Part shown: piece by piece, positions 48,912 through 57,109 of the stretch
Numbering within the stretch: position 1 is the first letter of the stretch
Layout of the letters: every line of letters starts with the position of its first letter
NCBI RefSeq assembly: GCF_900104255.1
Contig: NZ_FNKZ01000001.1
Coordinates: forward strand, 1,022,001-1,086,000
Reading direction: 5' to 3'
Length of the DNA stretch: 64,000 nt
Source: Pseudoxanthomonas sp. CF385
GTDB lineage: Bacteria; Pseudomonadota; Gammaproteobacteria; Xanthomonadales; Xanthomonadaceae
Position numbers and translations under genes: made by a program
Notes under the pieces: generated by a model
What the model was told of the DNA's origin: nothing
The model's input: the letters and a program-made list of their open reading frames with translations, nothing else
Databases searched by the model: none

Positions 48912-49991
48912 ATGGATTCCCTCAGCCAGATCGTCCTCGGCGGCGCCCTCGCCGCCGCCATCGCCCCCGCGGCGCATCGACGTGCCGCCCTGCTCGCCGG
49001 CGCGGCCCTCGGCACGCTCCCCGATCTCGACAGCCTGCCGATCGCGTTGTTCTCGGACAACCCGGTCACGCTGATGACCGTGCACCGCAGCTTCAGCCAT
49101 TCCCTGTTCGTCCTGCCGCTGCTCGGGTGGCTGCTGTGGTGGCTGTTCAAGCGCTTCGGCCACGGCCGCGTCGCTGCGGCGCCCACGCGCTGGTTCTGGG
49201 CGATCCAGCTGGCGCTGCTCACGCATCCGCTGCTGGATGCCTTCACCGTCTACGGCACGCAGCTGTGGTGGCCGCTCACTCCGCCACCGACGATGTGGTC
49301 CAGCGTCTTCATCATCGATCCGCTGTACACGGTCTGGCTGCTGATCGCCTGCGTGGCGGCGTGGTTCCTGCGCGAGCGCGCCACCGCGCAACGCGCGCTG
49401 GTGGCGGGCCTGGCGCTCAGCAGCGCGTACCTGGGCTGGTCGCTACTGGCAAAGGCCATGGTGGACCGCGAGGCCGAACGCACGCTCGCCGCCATGGGGC
49501 TGGGCGATGCGCCGTACTTTTCGGTGCCGATGCCGTTCAACACGCTGCTGTGGCGGGTGGTGGCGATGACGCCGTCGGGCTATGTCGAAGCCGAACGCTC
49601 GGTTTTGGTCGACGACGGCCGGATGCACTTCCGCGGCTATCCCTCGAACGTGCAGGCCTTGCGGCTCGCGCGGGGGATTCCCGCGGTCGATCGCTTGTCG
49701 TGGTTCAACCGCGGCTTCATGCGCGCGCAGGTCCGCCAGGACCGGCTGGTGCTCTCGGACCTGCGCATGGGACTGGAGCCGAACTACACCTTCAGTTTCG
49801 ACGTGGCCGCGCTACGCGAGGGGCATTGGCAGGCGGTACCGCCCCGCCAACACCCCTGGGAGTCGCCGGTGAAAGGCTACGACGGCTTGCGCGACCTGCT
49901 CGATGCGATGAGGCAACGGATCGCCGACCCTTCATCGACGGCCCTGCATGCGCTGGCCGTCGATGCCGAAGGGCCGCCAGCCGCGCCCTGA
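48912..49991 (+). CDS. Membrane-bound metal-dependent hydrolase (YdjM/DUF457-like)
   Basis: 359 residues. Its N-terminal half has several membrane helices with the conserved acidic/His motifs GTLPDLDSLP, HRSFSHSLFVLPL and LTHPLLDAFTVYGTQL, characteristic of the YdjM/YfhO-like metal-dependent hydrolases. The C-terminal ~130 residues are soluble. The substrate is unknown. It follows the phosphoesterase by 32 bp and may belong to the same transcript. Confidence 0.82.
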   Translation: MDSLSQIVLGGALAAAIAPAAHRRAALLAGAALGTLPDLDSLPIALFSDNPVTLMTVHRSFSHSLFVLPLLGWLLWWLFKRFGHGRVAAAPTRWFWAIQLALLTHPLLDAFTVYGTQLWWPLTPPPTMWSSVFIIDPLYTVWLLIACVAAWFLRERATAQRALVAGLALSSAYLGWSLLAKAMVDREAERTLAAMGLGDAPYFSVPMPFNTLLWRVVAMTPSGYVEAERSVLVDDGRMHFRGYPSNVQALRLARGIPAVDRLSWFNRGFMRAQVRQDRLVLSDLRMGLEPNYTFSFDVAALREGHWQAVPPRQHPWESPVKGYDGLRDLLDAMRQRIADPSSTALHALAVDAEGPPAAP

Positions 49992-50330
49992 TCACGAGCC
50001 GGCGGCGGTGCCATTCTTGTCGGTCGCCGGTGCCTTGTCCGCAACGGCGCGCTCGGCGTCGGGCGCTGCCCGGCGTTCCAGCACGACCTGTTCGCCGTTC
50101 ATCAGCCGCCGATAGTTCTCGTCGCCGACGGCGCGCTTCAGGGTCCAGTTCACCCGATCGAACTGGGTGCGGTACTCCGCATACGGGGTGCGGGCGCCGA
50201 GCACCATGCGGATGTTGCGTTCGCTAAGGCCGGTTTCACGTGCGAGCTGGGCGACGGAGTCGTCGGCATGTGCGGCGAAGGGAGAGACGGCCAGAACGGC
50301 CGCCATCAGGGACGCGGTTCTTGCGTTCAT
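49992..50330 (-). CDS. Small exported protein with an HTH-like segment
   Basis: 112 residues. A signal peptide is cleaved after AAHA. The mature part begins DDSVAQLARETGLSERNIRM, which reads like a helix-turn-helix although the protein should be periplasmic. The rest is charged, with a low-complexity tail. Its stop touches the stop of the convergent gene with no gap. Function unknown. Confidence 0.6.
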   Translation of the reverse strand: MNARTASLMAAVLAVSPFAAHADDSVAQLARETGLSERNIRMVLGARTPYAEYRTQFDRVNWTLKRAVGDENYRRLMNGEQVVLERRAAPDAERAVADKAPATDKNGTAAGS

Positions 50331-50485
50331 GGGGATCCTCCGGGGGAGGTGATTACCGCTTGTGGCTGCGGTGTCCTGCAGGCCGGCAGGGGAACCGGCG
50401 CGCTCATCCTCCTGCGGCGGAGCGCGGCGCCCCAGTGCCGGAACGCACCGTGACTCCGGTCATGTTTACCGTCCGCTTACCTTCG

Positions 50486-51307
50486 TCAGTAAACCGTTGC
50501 GCGGGCCTGCACGAAGGCATAGAAGAACACCGCATCGGGATCGTTCTGCACGTCGTGCATCTCGCGGCGCATGCCGTCGACGATCTCCTGCGTCACGCGG
50601 TCCGCGGCGACCAGCGAGTCCGCCGCCGACAGCAGCAGTTCTTCCCAGAACGCGATCATGTCCTTGCGCCGAGCGGGCTCGCGGTTGTCGAAGTGCACCG
50701 TCTTGATCTCGGTGACGACATCGCGGAAGCCGCCCGCCAGCAGCAGGTTGCCCAGTTTCGCGCCGATGAAGGGATCGCCGCCGCTGTCGTACTGGAAGTC
50801 GTTGAACGCCATCCAGTAGCGCCACGTGTTGGGCGAATAGGGGTGCAGCAGGAAGGAGGAATTCATCACCTCGGTGACGTAGATCGGCGAACCCGGTGCC
50901 AGCACGCGACGCACCTCGCTGAGCACGCGCGCGGGGTTGGGCACGTGCTCGAGGATCCAGCACAGGAACGCCGCATCGAAGTCCCGCGCGCCGTACGGCA
51001 GGCGGCTCGCGTCGGCCTGCTGCAGGGTGTAGCGGTCGCGGCACCACGGCATCCTCGCCAGGTTGTCGCGCGCGGCATCCAGTTGCACCTGGTTGAGGTC
51101 CACGCAGGTGGCATGCAGGTCGGGGAAGCGCCGGAGCAGGATCTCGGTCTGCGCACCCACGCCGCTGCCGACTTCGAGCAGGCGGCGCACGCCCGTGTAA
51201 TCCACGTGGTTGAAGAGCGTGCTTTCGAGCAGTCGGGCCTGCTTCACCAGCCGGGCCTGTTCCACCGTCGAGAAGCCGTGCAGGTAGGGCGCGTCGGGTT
51301 CGGTCAT
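50486..51307 (-). CDS. SAM-dependent methyltransferase
   Basis: 273 residues. Class I Rossmann methyltransferase: motif I LLEVGSGVGAQTEIL, acidic motif II ATCVDLNQV, DASRLPYGARDFDAAF and a post-motif LCWILEHVPNP. The start is ATG 51307, with GGAG 7 nt upstream (an in-frame ATG at 51325 lacks one). The substrate is unknown; overall it resembles small-molecule or lipid methyltransferases. It lies 17 bp after dusB and is probably cotranscribed. Confidence 0.85.
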   Translation of the reverse strand: MTEPDAPYLHGFSTVEQARLVKQARLLESTLFNHVDYTGVRRLLEVGSGVGAQTEILLRRFPDLHATCVDLNQVQLDAARDNLARMPWCRDRYTLQQADASRLPYGARDFDAAFLCWILEHVPNPARVLSEVRRVLAPGSPIYVTEVMNSSFLLHPYSPNTWRYWMAFNDFQYDSGGDPFIGAKLGNLLLAGGFRDVVTEIKTVHFDNREPARRKDMIAFWEELLLSAADSLVAADRVTQEIVDGMRREMHDVQNDPDAVFFYAFVQARATVY

Positions 51308-51324
51308 GGGAGATCTCCGTGGCA

Positions 51325-52317
51325 TCAGGCCGCTGTCGGCAGCACATCGCCGGCGATCAGGGCGTCGAAGTAGTCGCGGGTCAGGCGCAGTTGTTGCCCA
51401 GCGCTCTCCGCGCGGTTCACGACGGCACGGAAGGCGAGATTCTCGGGCCTGTCCTTCGCGTACCAGCCCAGGTGCTTGCGGGCGATCCGCACGCCCTGCG
51501 GTTCGCCATAGAACGCGTGCAATGCTTCCAGGTGGCCGAGCAGGATGTCGCGCACGTCCTCCAGCGCTGGCGGCGGCAGCAGCTCGCCGGTGGCGAGGAA
51601 ATGCGCGATCTCGCGGAAGATCCACGGCCGGCCCTGCGCGGCGCGGCCGACCATCACCGCATCGGCGCCGGTCTTCGCCAGCACGTGCGCCGCCTTGGCC
51701 GGCGAGTCGATGTCGCCGTTGGCGACCACCGGGATGCGCAACGCGGCCTTGATCGCCGCGATGGTTTCGTACTCCGCAGTGCCCGTGTAGTGCTGGTCGC
51801 GCGTGCGGCCATGCACGGCCAGCGATGCGATGCCGCTTTCCTCCGCGATGCGCGCGATGGCCGGCCCGTTGCGGTGGTCGCAGTCCCAGCCGGTGCGGAT
51901 CTTCAGCGTCACGGGCACGTCGACGGCCTTCACGACGGCTTCGAGGATGCGGCCCACCAGCGCCTCGTCGCGCATCAGCGCCGAGCCTGCCCAGGCGTTG
52001 CAGACCTTCTTGGCCGGGCAGCCCATGTTGATGTCGATGATCTGCGCGCCGTGGTCGGCGTTGTAGCGCGCGGCGTTCGCCAGCTGCTCCGGTTCGGTGC
52101 CGGCGATCTGGACGCTGACCGGGCTGGGCTCGCCGTCGTGATCCATCCGGTGCAGGGACTTGGCGGTGTTCCAGAAACGCGGGTCGCTGATCGTCATTTC
52201 CGACACCGCCAGGCCCGCGCCCAGCCGCTTGCACAGCAGCCGGAACGGCTTGTCGGTGACGCCGGCCATCGGGGCCAGCATCACGGGTGGGTCGAGGCGG
52301 TAGGGACCGATCTGCAT
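51325..52317 (-). CDS. dusB: tRNA-dihydrouridine synthase DusB
   Basis: 330 residues. FMN enzyme reducing uridine to dihydrouridine in tRNA. Signatures: VMLAPMAGVTDKPFR, IDINMGCPAKKVCN with the catalytic Cys, VTLKIRTGWD, VHGRTRDQHYTG, VVANGDIDSPAKA and VMVGRAAQGRPWIF. These favour DusB over DusA/C. The start is ATG 52317. In many proteobacteria dusB sits with fis; no fis gene is present here. Confidence 0.93.
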   Translation of the reverse strand: MQIGPYRLDPPVMLAPMAGVTDKPFRLLCKRLGAGLAVSEMTISDPRFWNTAKSLHRMDHDGEPSPVSVQIAGTEPEQLANAARYNADHGAQIIDINMGCPAKKVCNAWAGSALMRDEALVGRILEAVVKAVDVPVTLKIRTGWDCDHRNGPAIARIAEESGIASLAVHGRTRDQHYTGTAEYETIAAIKAALRIPVVANGDIDSPAKAAHVLAKTGADAVMVGRAAQGRPWIFREIAHFLATGELLPPPALEDVRDILLGHLEALHAFYGEPQGVRIARKHLGWYAKDRPENLAFRAVVNRAESAGQQLRLTRDYFDALIAGDVLPTAA

Positions 52318-52340
52318 GCCGGCATTATCCGCCGCTGCGC

Positions 52341-52374
52341 GGGCCGGCGAAACGGGCCGGCGAACCGGGCCGGA
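52341..52374. repeat. Short tandem repeat between rbsK and dusB
   Basis: GGGCCGGCGAA-type unit in about 2.6 copies with a 13-bp period. It may fold as a GC hairpin and serve as a terminator for the ribokinase gene. Confidence 0.4.
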
Positions 52375-52378
52375 GCGT

Positions 52379-53365
52379 TTACTCCGGATGCCGCGCCAGC
52401 AACTCCGCACGCGTCGGCATCGCCAGCGCGGCGCCGGCGCGTTCCGTCGACAGCGCGGCATAGCGGTTGGCGAAGCGCACGTGGTCGGCGAAGGAAGACG
52501 CCGCGTTCTCCGCGAGCGACGCCGCGAGCGCGCCATTGAACGCGTCGCCAGCCCCGGTGGTATCCACCACGGTCGCCGCTTCGGCGGCGACGCGATAGTG
52601 CGGACGCGCGTCTCCCCGCAGCGCCTCGTCGGGGTGCGAGACATACACGCCGGTGGCGCCCAGCGTCACCACCACCGTGCCGTGGGGGAACAACTGGCGG
52701 CAATGCTGGTGCAGTGTCACGCCATCGAGCGTGGCCACGTCGTCCGCGCTCAGGCGTTCGCCAAGGTGGCGGGCCAGCAGCGCGGCGAACTCCGTCTCGT
52801 TCGGCGTGATGACGTCGGCCTGGGCCAGCAGTTCGGTCGTGGTGCCGGCGTTGGCCGGCGCCGGATTCAGGACGGTCGTCGCGCCCCGCTGGCGCGCGTT
52901 CTGCAGCGCGGCCAACACGGTGTCCGCGGGCGACTCCAACTGGGTCAACAGGACGGCGGCGGAGGCCAGGACCTCTTCCTGCGCCGCCAGGAACGCCGGA
53001 TCCAGCACGGCGTTGGCGCCCGCACCGATCACGATGGTGTTGCGGCCGTGCGCGTCCACGTAGATGCCGGCGGTCCCGGTGGGTTCGTCGCTGGCCTGGG
53101 TGCGCAAATCGAGCCCGTCCTCCGCCGCCAGCCCGCGGGCGAGCGCGCCGCCCGCATCGTCGCCCAGCGCGCACACGAACGTGGTGGCCGCGCCTGAGCG
53201 CGCCGCGGCCATGGCCTGGTTGAAGCCCTTGCCGCCCGCACCGCTGGCGTAGCGGCCAGCGATGGTGGCGCCGGCGGCCGGCAAGGCATCGCAACGCCAC
53301 ACGTGGTCGACATTGAAGGAGCCCACGACGGCGACGCGGGCGGACAGGGAAGAGGACGTGGTCAT
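52379..53365 (-). CDS. rbsK: Ribokinase (PfkB family)
   Basis: 328 residues. It phosphorylates ribose at O-5. PfkB signatures: GGKGFNQAMAAARSG at the N-terminus and VDTTGAGDAFNGALAASLAE with the catalytic Asp near the C-terminus. NxTEF-type motif ITPNETEFAAL. It lies 95 bp after the nucleoside transporter gene, so ribose from nucleoside breakdown is the likely substrate. Other PfkB sugar or nucleoside kinases remain possible. Confidence 0.88.
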   Translation of the reverse strand: MTTSSSLSARVAVVGSFNVDHVWRCDALPAAGATIAGRYASGAGGKGFNQAMAAARSGAATTFVCALGDDAGGALARGLAAEDGLDLRTQASDEPTGTAGIYVDAHGRNTIVIGAGANAVLDPAFLAAQEEVLASAAVLLTQLESPADTVLAALQNARQRGATTVLNPAPANAGTTTELLAQADVITPNETEFAALLARHLGERLSADDVATLDGVTLHQHCRQLFPHGTVVVTLGATGVYVSHPDEALRGDARPHYRVAAEAATVVDTTGAGDAFNGALAASLAENAASSFADHVRFANRYAALSTERAGAALAMPTRAELLARHPE

Positions 53366-53460
53366 TTCAGGGTACCTGGGGTCCGGACGGCAGCGATGCC
53401 GCCGTCACCGGAGGAGAACGTAAACAGGACGCCGGATGCGGCCGTCGGCCGCATCCGCGG

Positions 53461-54759
53461 TCAGCCGAAGTGCGACAGCACGCCGGCGATGGTGGCCGTC
53501 ATCAGCGTGGCGATGGTGCCGCCGAGCACGGCGCGCAGGCCGAACCGCGCCAGGTCGGAACGCCGCTCCGGCGCCAGGCCGCCGATGCCGCCGATCTGGA
53601 TCGCGATCGAGCTGAAGTTGGCGAAGCCGCACAGCGCGTAGGTCGCGATCAGGCGACCTTCCTCGGTCAGCGTCACGCCGGGCGTCTGCCCGTTCACGAT
53701 GCCGGCCAGCTGCAGGTAGGCGACGAATTCGTTGATGACCACCTTCTGGCCGATCAGCGAACCCACCGTGGTCGCGTCCTGCCACGGCACGCCGATCACC
53801 CAGGCGATCGGCGCCAGCAGGTAACCGAAGATGGTGGCCAGGTCGGTCGGCTTGCCGATGGCCGACGCCAGGCCCGTGATCTCGCCCAGCCAGGTCAGCG
53901 GCGCGTTGATCAGGGCGATCAGGGCGATGAAGGCCAGCAGCATCGCGCCGATGTTCAGCGCCAGCCTCAGGCCATCGCCCGCGCCGGCGGCAGCGGCGTC
54001 GATGATGTTGCTGGACGTCTTCTCGACTTCCATCTTCACCGTGCCGCGGGTCAGCGGCGTGCCGGTTTCGGGGATGAGCAACTTCGCCACCACCAGCGTG
54101 GCGGGCGCCGCCATGATCGACGCGGCCAGCAGGTGCTTGGCATAGAAGGCCTGCTGTTCCGGATCGCCGCCGCCGAGCATGCCCACATAGGCCGCCAGCA
54201 CGCCGCCTGCGATGTGGGCCATGCCGCCGATCATCATCGTGATCAGCTCGGACTCGGTCATCTTGGGAATGTACGGACGCACCGTCAGCGGCGCCTCCGT
54301 CTGTCCGATGAATACGCTCGCGCAGACGCTGGTGGTCTCGGCGCCCGACACACGCATCACCTTGGTGATCGCCAGCGCCATCATCCGCACGATGAACTGC
54401 ATCACGCCGAGGTGGTACATCACGCCCATCAGCGCAGCGAAGAAGATGATGGTGGGCAGCACCTGGAAGGCGAAGATGAAGCCGAACTTTTCGGTATCCA
54501 TCAGGCTGCCGAAGATGAAGCCCGAGCCTGCCTTCACGAACTCCAGGATCTTCACGAAGCCGTGGCCCAGCCAGTCGAAGACTTCACGCCCGCCCGGCAC
54601 CAGCAACACCAGGGCGGCGAAGCCGATCTGCAGCGTGACGCCCGTGGCGACCAGCTTCCAGTCGATGGCCTTCCGGTTGTTGGAAAACAGCCAGACGATG
54701 CCGATCAGCACCGCCAGGCCGAACAGGCCGAAGCCGATCCGCCCCAAGACTTCCAGCAT
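53461..54759 (-). CDS. nupC: Concentrative nucleoside transporter NupC
   Basis: 432-residue inner-membrane nucleoside:cation symporter. CNT family features: GFIFAFQVLPTIIFFAALM, SVCASVFIGQTEAPL and KVVINEFVAYLQL, with about ten membrane segments. It precedes ribokinase on the same strand, suggesting import and use of ribonucleosides. Confidence 0.92.
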   Translation of the reverse strand: MLEVLGRIGFGLFGLAVLIGIVWLFSNNRKAIDWKLVATGVTLQIGFAALVLLVPGGREVFDWLGHGFVKILEFVKAGSGFIFGSLMDTEKFGFIFAFQVLPTIIFFAALMGVMYHLGVMQFIVRMMALAITKVMRVSGAETTSVCASVFIGQTEAPLTVRPYIPKMTESELITMMIGGMAHIAGGVLAAYVGMLGGGDPEQQAFYAKHLLAASIMAAPATLVVAKLLIPETGTPLTRGTVKMEVEKTSSNIIDAAAAGAGDGLRLALNIGAMLLAFIALIALINAPLTWLGEITGLASAIGKPTDLATIFGYLLAPIAWVIGVPWQDATTVGSLIGQKVVINEFVAYLQLAGIVNGQTPGVTLTEEGRLIATYALCGFANFSSIAIQIGGIGGLAPERRSDLARFGLRAVLGGTIATLMTATIAGVLSHFG

Positions 54760-54829
54760 GTACTCCCCCAGACCTTGCGTGTTGTTCTGACCGGGCAGTC
54801 TAGCAGCCGTGCGGCCCCGTCCCGGTCGT

Positions 54830-55402
54830 TCAGCCTACGCCGCGCCAGGCCACCCACGCGGCGAGGGCGAGGAACACCACGGCCGCCAGACTGCGGGCCA
54901 GCTTCAGCGGCAGCTTGTCGGCGAAACGGTGGCCCAGCCAGACCACCGGCAGGTTGGCCAGAAGCATGCCGATCGTGGTGCCGGCGATGACCTGCCACAG
55001 CGGGTCGTACTTGGTGGCCAGCAGGACCGTCGCGACCTGGGTCTTGTCGCCGATCTCGGCCAGGAAGAACGCCACCGTGGTGGCCAGGAAGGCGCCATGC
55101 GCCGGCAGGTTGTCGGCTTCGTCCTCCAGGGTGTCGGGCTTGAGCGTCCACAGCGCCACGGCCAGGAAGCTGCCCGCCACGACCCAGCGCAGGACCTCGG
55201 GAGACAGCCATTCGGTCAACTCGGCACCCAGCCAGGCGGAGATCGCGTGGTTGACCAGGGTCGCGGCCAGGATGCCCAGCGCGATCGGCCACGGCTTGCG
55301 GTAGCGGGCGGCCAGCAGCAGGGCCAGCAATTGGGTCTTGTCGCCGATTTCGGCAAGCGTGACGGTGCCGGTGGAGACCAGCAGGGCGTGCAGGGACAAC
55401 AT
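54830..55402 (-). CDS. TMEM165/GDT1 (UPF0016) manganese exporter
   Basis: 190 residues, six membrane helices in two repeats. Each repeat carries the family motif: TVTLAEIGDKTQLLALLL and AFFLAEIGDKTQVATVLL. Bacterial members (MneA) export manganese. ATG 55402 has GGAG 6 nt upstream. The manganese-sensing leader RNA listed next supports the assignment strongly. It protects against excess Mn2+. Confidence 0.92.
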   Translation of the reverse strand: MLSLHALLVSTGTVTLAEIGDKTQLLALLLAARYRKPWPIALGILAATLVNHAISAWLGAELTEWLSPEVLRWVVAGSFLAVALWTLKPDTLEDEADNLPAHGAFLATTVAFFLAEIGDKTQVATVLLATKYDPLWQVIAGTTIGMLLANLPVVWLGHRFADKLPLKLARSLAAVVFLALAAWVAWRGVG

Positions 55403-55408
55403 CAAGGA

Positions 55409-55600
55409 CTCCGGGGCCAGGCATTCGCGATGGACGCGAAGGCAAACGACGCACTGCCCGGCCCGGGTTAGCGCGACGCCTGCCTTCGGTCTTGCCCGGC
55501 GAAGCGTTTCGCTTCGTCCCGCGCACCATGGTCGTCGACCAAGTGTGTTGACGCGCGGACCCCGTCTGGACGGGTGGGCTACTCCCCGGAGGAGGAAAGT
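55409..55600 (-). promoter_or_regulatory. yybP-ykoY manganese riboswitch
   Basis: The minus-strand leader contains the conserved CCGGGGAGTAGCCC block (around 55580-55592), GTCAACACACTTGGT, and GGCAAGACCGAAGGC (around 55479-55496). A TACAAT -10 box (55607-55612) lies just upstream. CTCCGGGG near the 5' end (55584-55591) is perfectly complementary to CCCCGGAG just before the start codon (55409-55416), which includes the ribosome site GGAG. This suggests control of translation. Confidence 0.82.
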
Positions 55601-55714
55601 GCGCGGATTGTACGGCGCACGTCGCGCCGATGGCGGAGCCATTCTCATTTGTCGCCGTGCCGTCGACCGGAACGGGCGCTAGGATGGGGTGTTAAGCCAC
55701 CGCTGGAGCACGCC

Positions 55715-56686
55715 ATGCAGTATCGCCGCCTGGGTACGTCGGGACTTCAGGTTTCAGCGCTGTCCTTCGGCGCCTGGCTGACCTTCGGCCAGCAGGTCGG
55801 GCCGCGGGAGGCAGGCGAACTCATCGCGCTGGCCTGGGACCACGGGGTCAATTTCTTCGACAACGCCGAGGTCTACGGCCACGGCGAGGCCGAACGCGTG
55901 ATGGGCGAGGCGTTGCGTGCGCTGGCCCTGCCGCGGGATGGCTATTGCGTGTCCAGCAAGGTCTGCTTCGGCGCGGCGGAAAATCCTCGGCCGACCCAGC
56001 GCGGCCTGTCGCGCAAGCATGTCACCGAGGCCTGCCACGACGCATTGCGTCGACTGCAGGTGGAGCACCTCGACCTGTTCTTCTGCCATCGCCCCGATCC
56101 GGACACGCCGGTCGAGGAAACCGTATGGGCGATGGACACGCTGATCCGTCAGGGCAAGGTGCTGTACTGGGGAACGTCGGAATGGCCCGCCGCGCGCATC
56201 CGCGAGGCGGCCGCGATCGCGCGCAGGCACCACCTGCACGGCCCCACCATGGAGCAGCCCCAGTACAACCTGCTGCACCGCCAGCGGGTGGAGCTGGAGT
56301 ACGCGCCGCTCTACGCCGAACTGGGCCTGGGTACGACCACCTGGTCGCCGCTGGCGTCGGGCCTGCTGACCGGGAAGTACGGCAAGGACATCGCCGGCGA
56401 CACCCGACTCGGCCGGGCCGGGCACGAGGATCTGCGCCGGATGATCCTGGGCGCGGCCGGCGCAAAGCGGCAGGAACGCGCGACCCGCTACGCCGCGGTC
56501 GCGGCCGAACTGGGCGAAAAACCGGCGCCGCTGGCGATCGCGTGGTGCCTGCAGAATCCCCACGTATCGACCGTGATCCTGGGGGCCAGCCGGCCGGAGC
56601 AGCTGCGGGAGAACCTGGCCGCGCTCGATCTGGCGGCCCGCTACGACGAAGGGGTGTGGGCGCGGCTCACGGCCGCCGCCGACTGA
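55715..56686 (+). CDS. Aldo/keto reductase, potassium-channel beta-subunit-like
   Basis: 323 residues. NADPH-dependent (alpha/beta)8 enzyme of the AKR6 type. Catalytic residues are visible: the Asp/Tyr pair in FFDNAEVYGHGEAE, Lys in CVSSKVCFG and His in LFFCHRPDPD. The cofactor motif near the C-terminus is STVILGASRPEQLREN. The start is ATG 55715. Substrate unknown; relatives reduce methylglyoxal and other aldehydes. No clear promoter was found. Confidence 0.9.
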   Translation: MQYRRLGTSGLQVSALSFGAWLTFGQQVGPREAGELIALAWDHGVNFFDNAEVYGHGEAERVMGEALRALALPRDGYCVSSKVCFGAAENPRPTQRGLSRKHVTEACHDALRRLQVEHLDLFFCHRPDPDTPVEETVWAMDTLIRQGKVLYWGTSEWPAARIREAAAIARRHHLHGPTMEQPQYNLLHRQRVELEYAPLYAELGLGTTTWSPLASGLLTGKYGKDIAGDTRLGRAGHEDLRRMILGAAGAKRQERATRYAAVAAELGEKPAPLAIAWCLQNPHVSTVILGASRPEQLRENLAALDLAARYDEGVWARLTAAAD

Positions 56687-56709
56687 TGCCTTCCATGTGG
56701 GCGAGGGTG

Positions 56710-56738
56710 TTGACTCGCAAATAAGAATCATTATCATC
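56710..56738 (+). promoter_or_regulatory. Heme-locus promoter with Fur box
   Basis: TTGACT (56710-56715), a 16-nt spacer and TATCAT (56732-56737). A Fur-like site AATAAGAATCATTATCATC (56720-56738) covers the spacer and the -10. This fits iron repression of hemP and the receptor behind it. Confidence 0.8.
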
Positions 56739-56765
56739 AGGAGCCGTTCCACCCGGAGCTTCCCG

Positions 56766-56972
56766 ATGATCTCGAACGTCACTGCACTGCCCACGGCCGA
56801 TTCGCTGGCGCTGCGCGAGCGCCTTTCCCTGCCGCACGCCGAACCGCGCGCCGAGGACGTCCTCGACAGCGCCGCGCTGCTGAAAGGTCAGCGCGAAGTG
56901 CTGATCCGCCACGGCGACCGCATCTACCGCCTGCGCCACACCAGCAACGACAAGCTGATCCTCACCAAGTAA
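56766..56972 (+). CDS. hemP: Hemin uptake protein HemP
   Basis: 68 residues. Small protein with the HemP core LLKGQREVLIRHGDRIYRLRHTSND. ATG 56766 has GGAG 7 nt upstream and lies just after the Fur-box promoter. HemP proteins typically lead heme-uptake operons and in some bacteria activate the receptor gene. The C-terminal KLILTK is conserved. Confidence 0.92.
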   Translation: MISNVTALPTADSLALRERLSLPHAEPRAEDVLDSAALLKGQREVLIRHGDRIYRLRHTSNDKLILTK

Positions 56973-57109
56973 TTCGCGCACCGTCCCTGCGACGATGCGC
57001 CGCCACGGTGCCCCGCGGCGAACCACCTCTCTCCACCGGGCGCCAGCCAAGGAACTTCCGGCCGCCAGCCTTCCGGGTCTTCTTACCACCCACAGGAATG
57101 CTGTACGCC

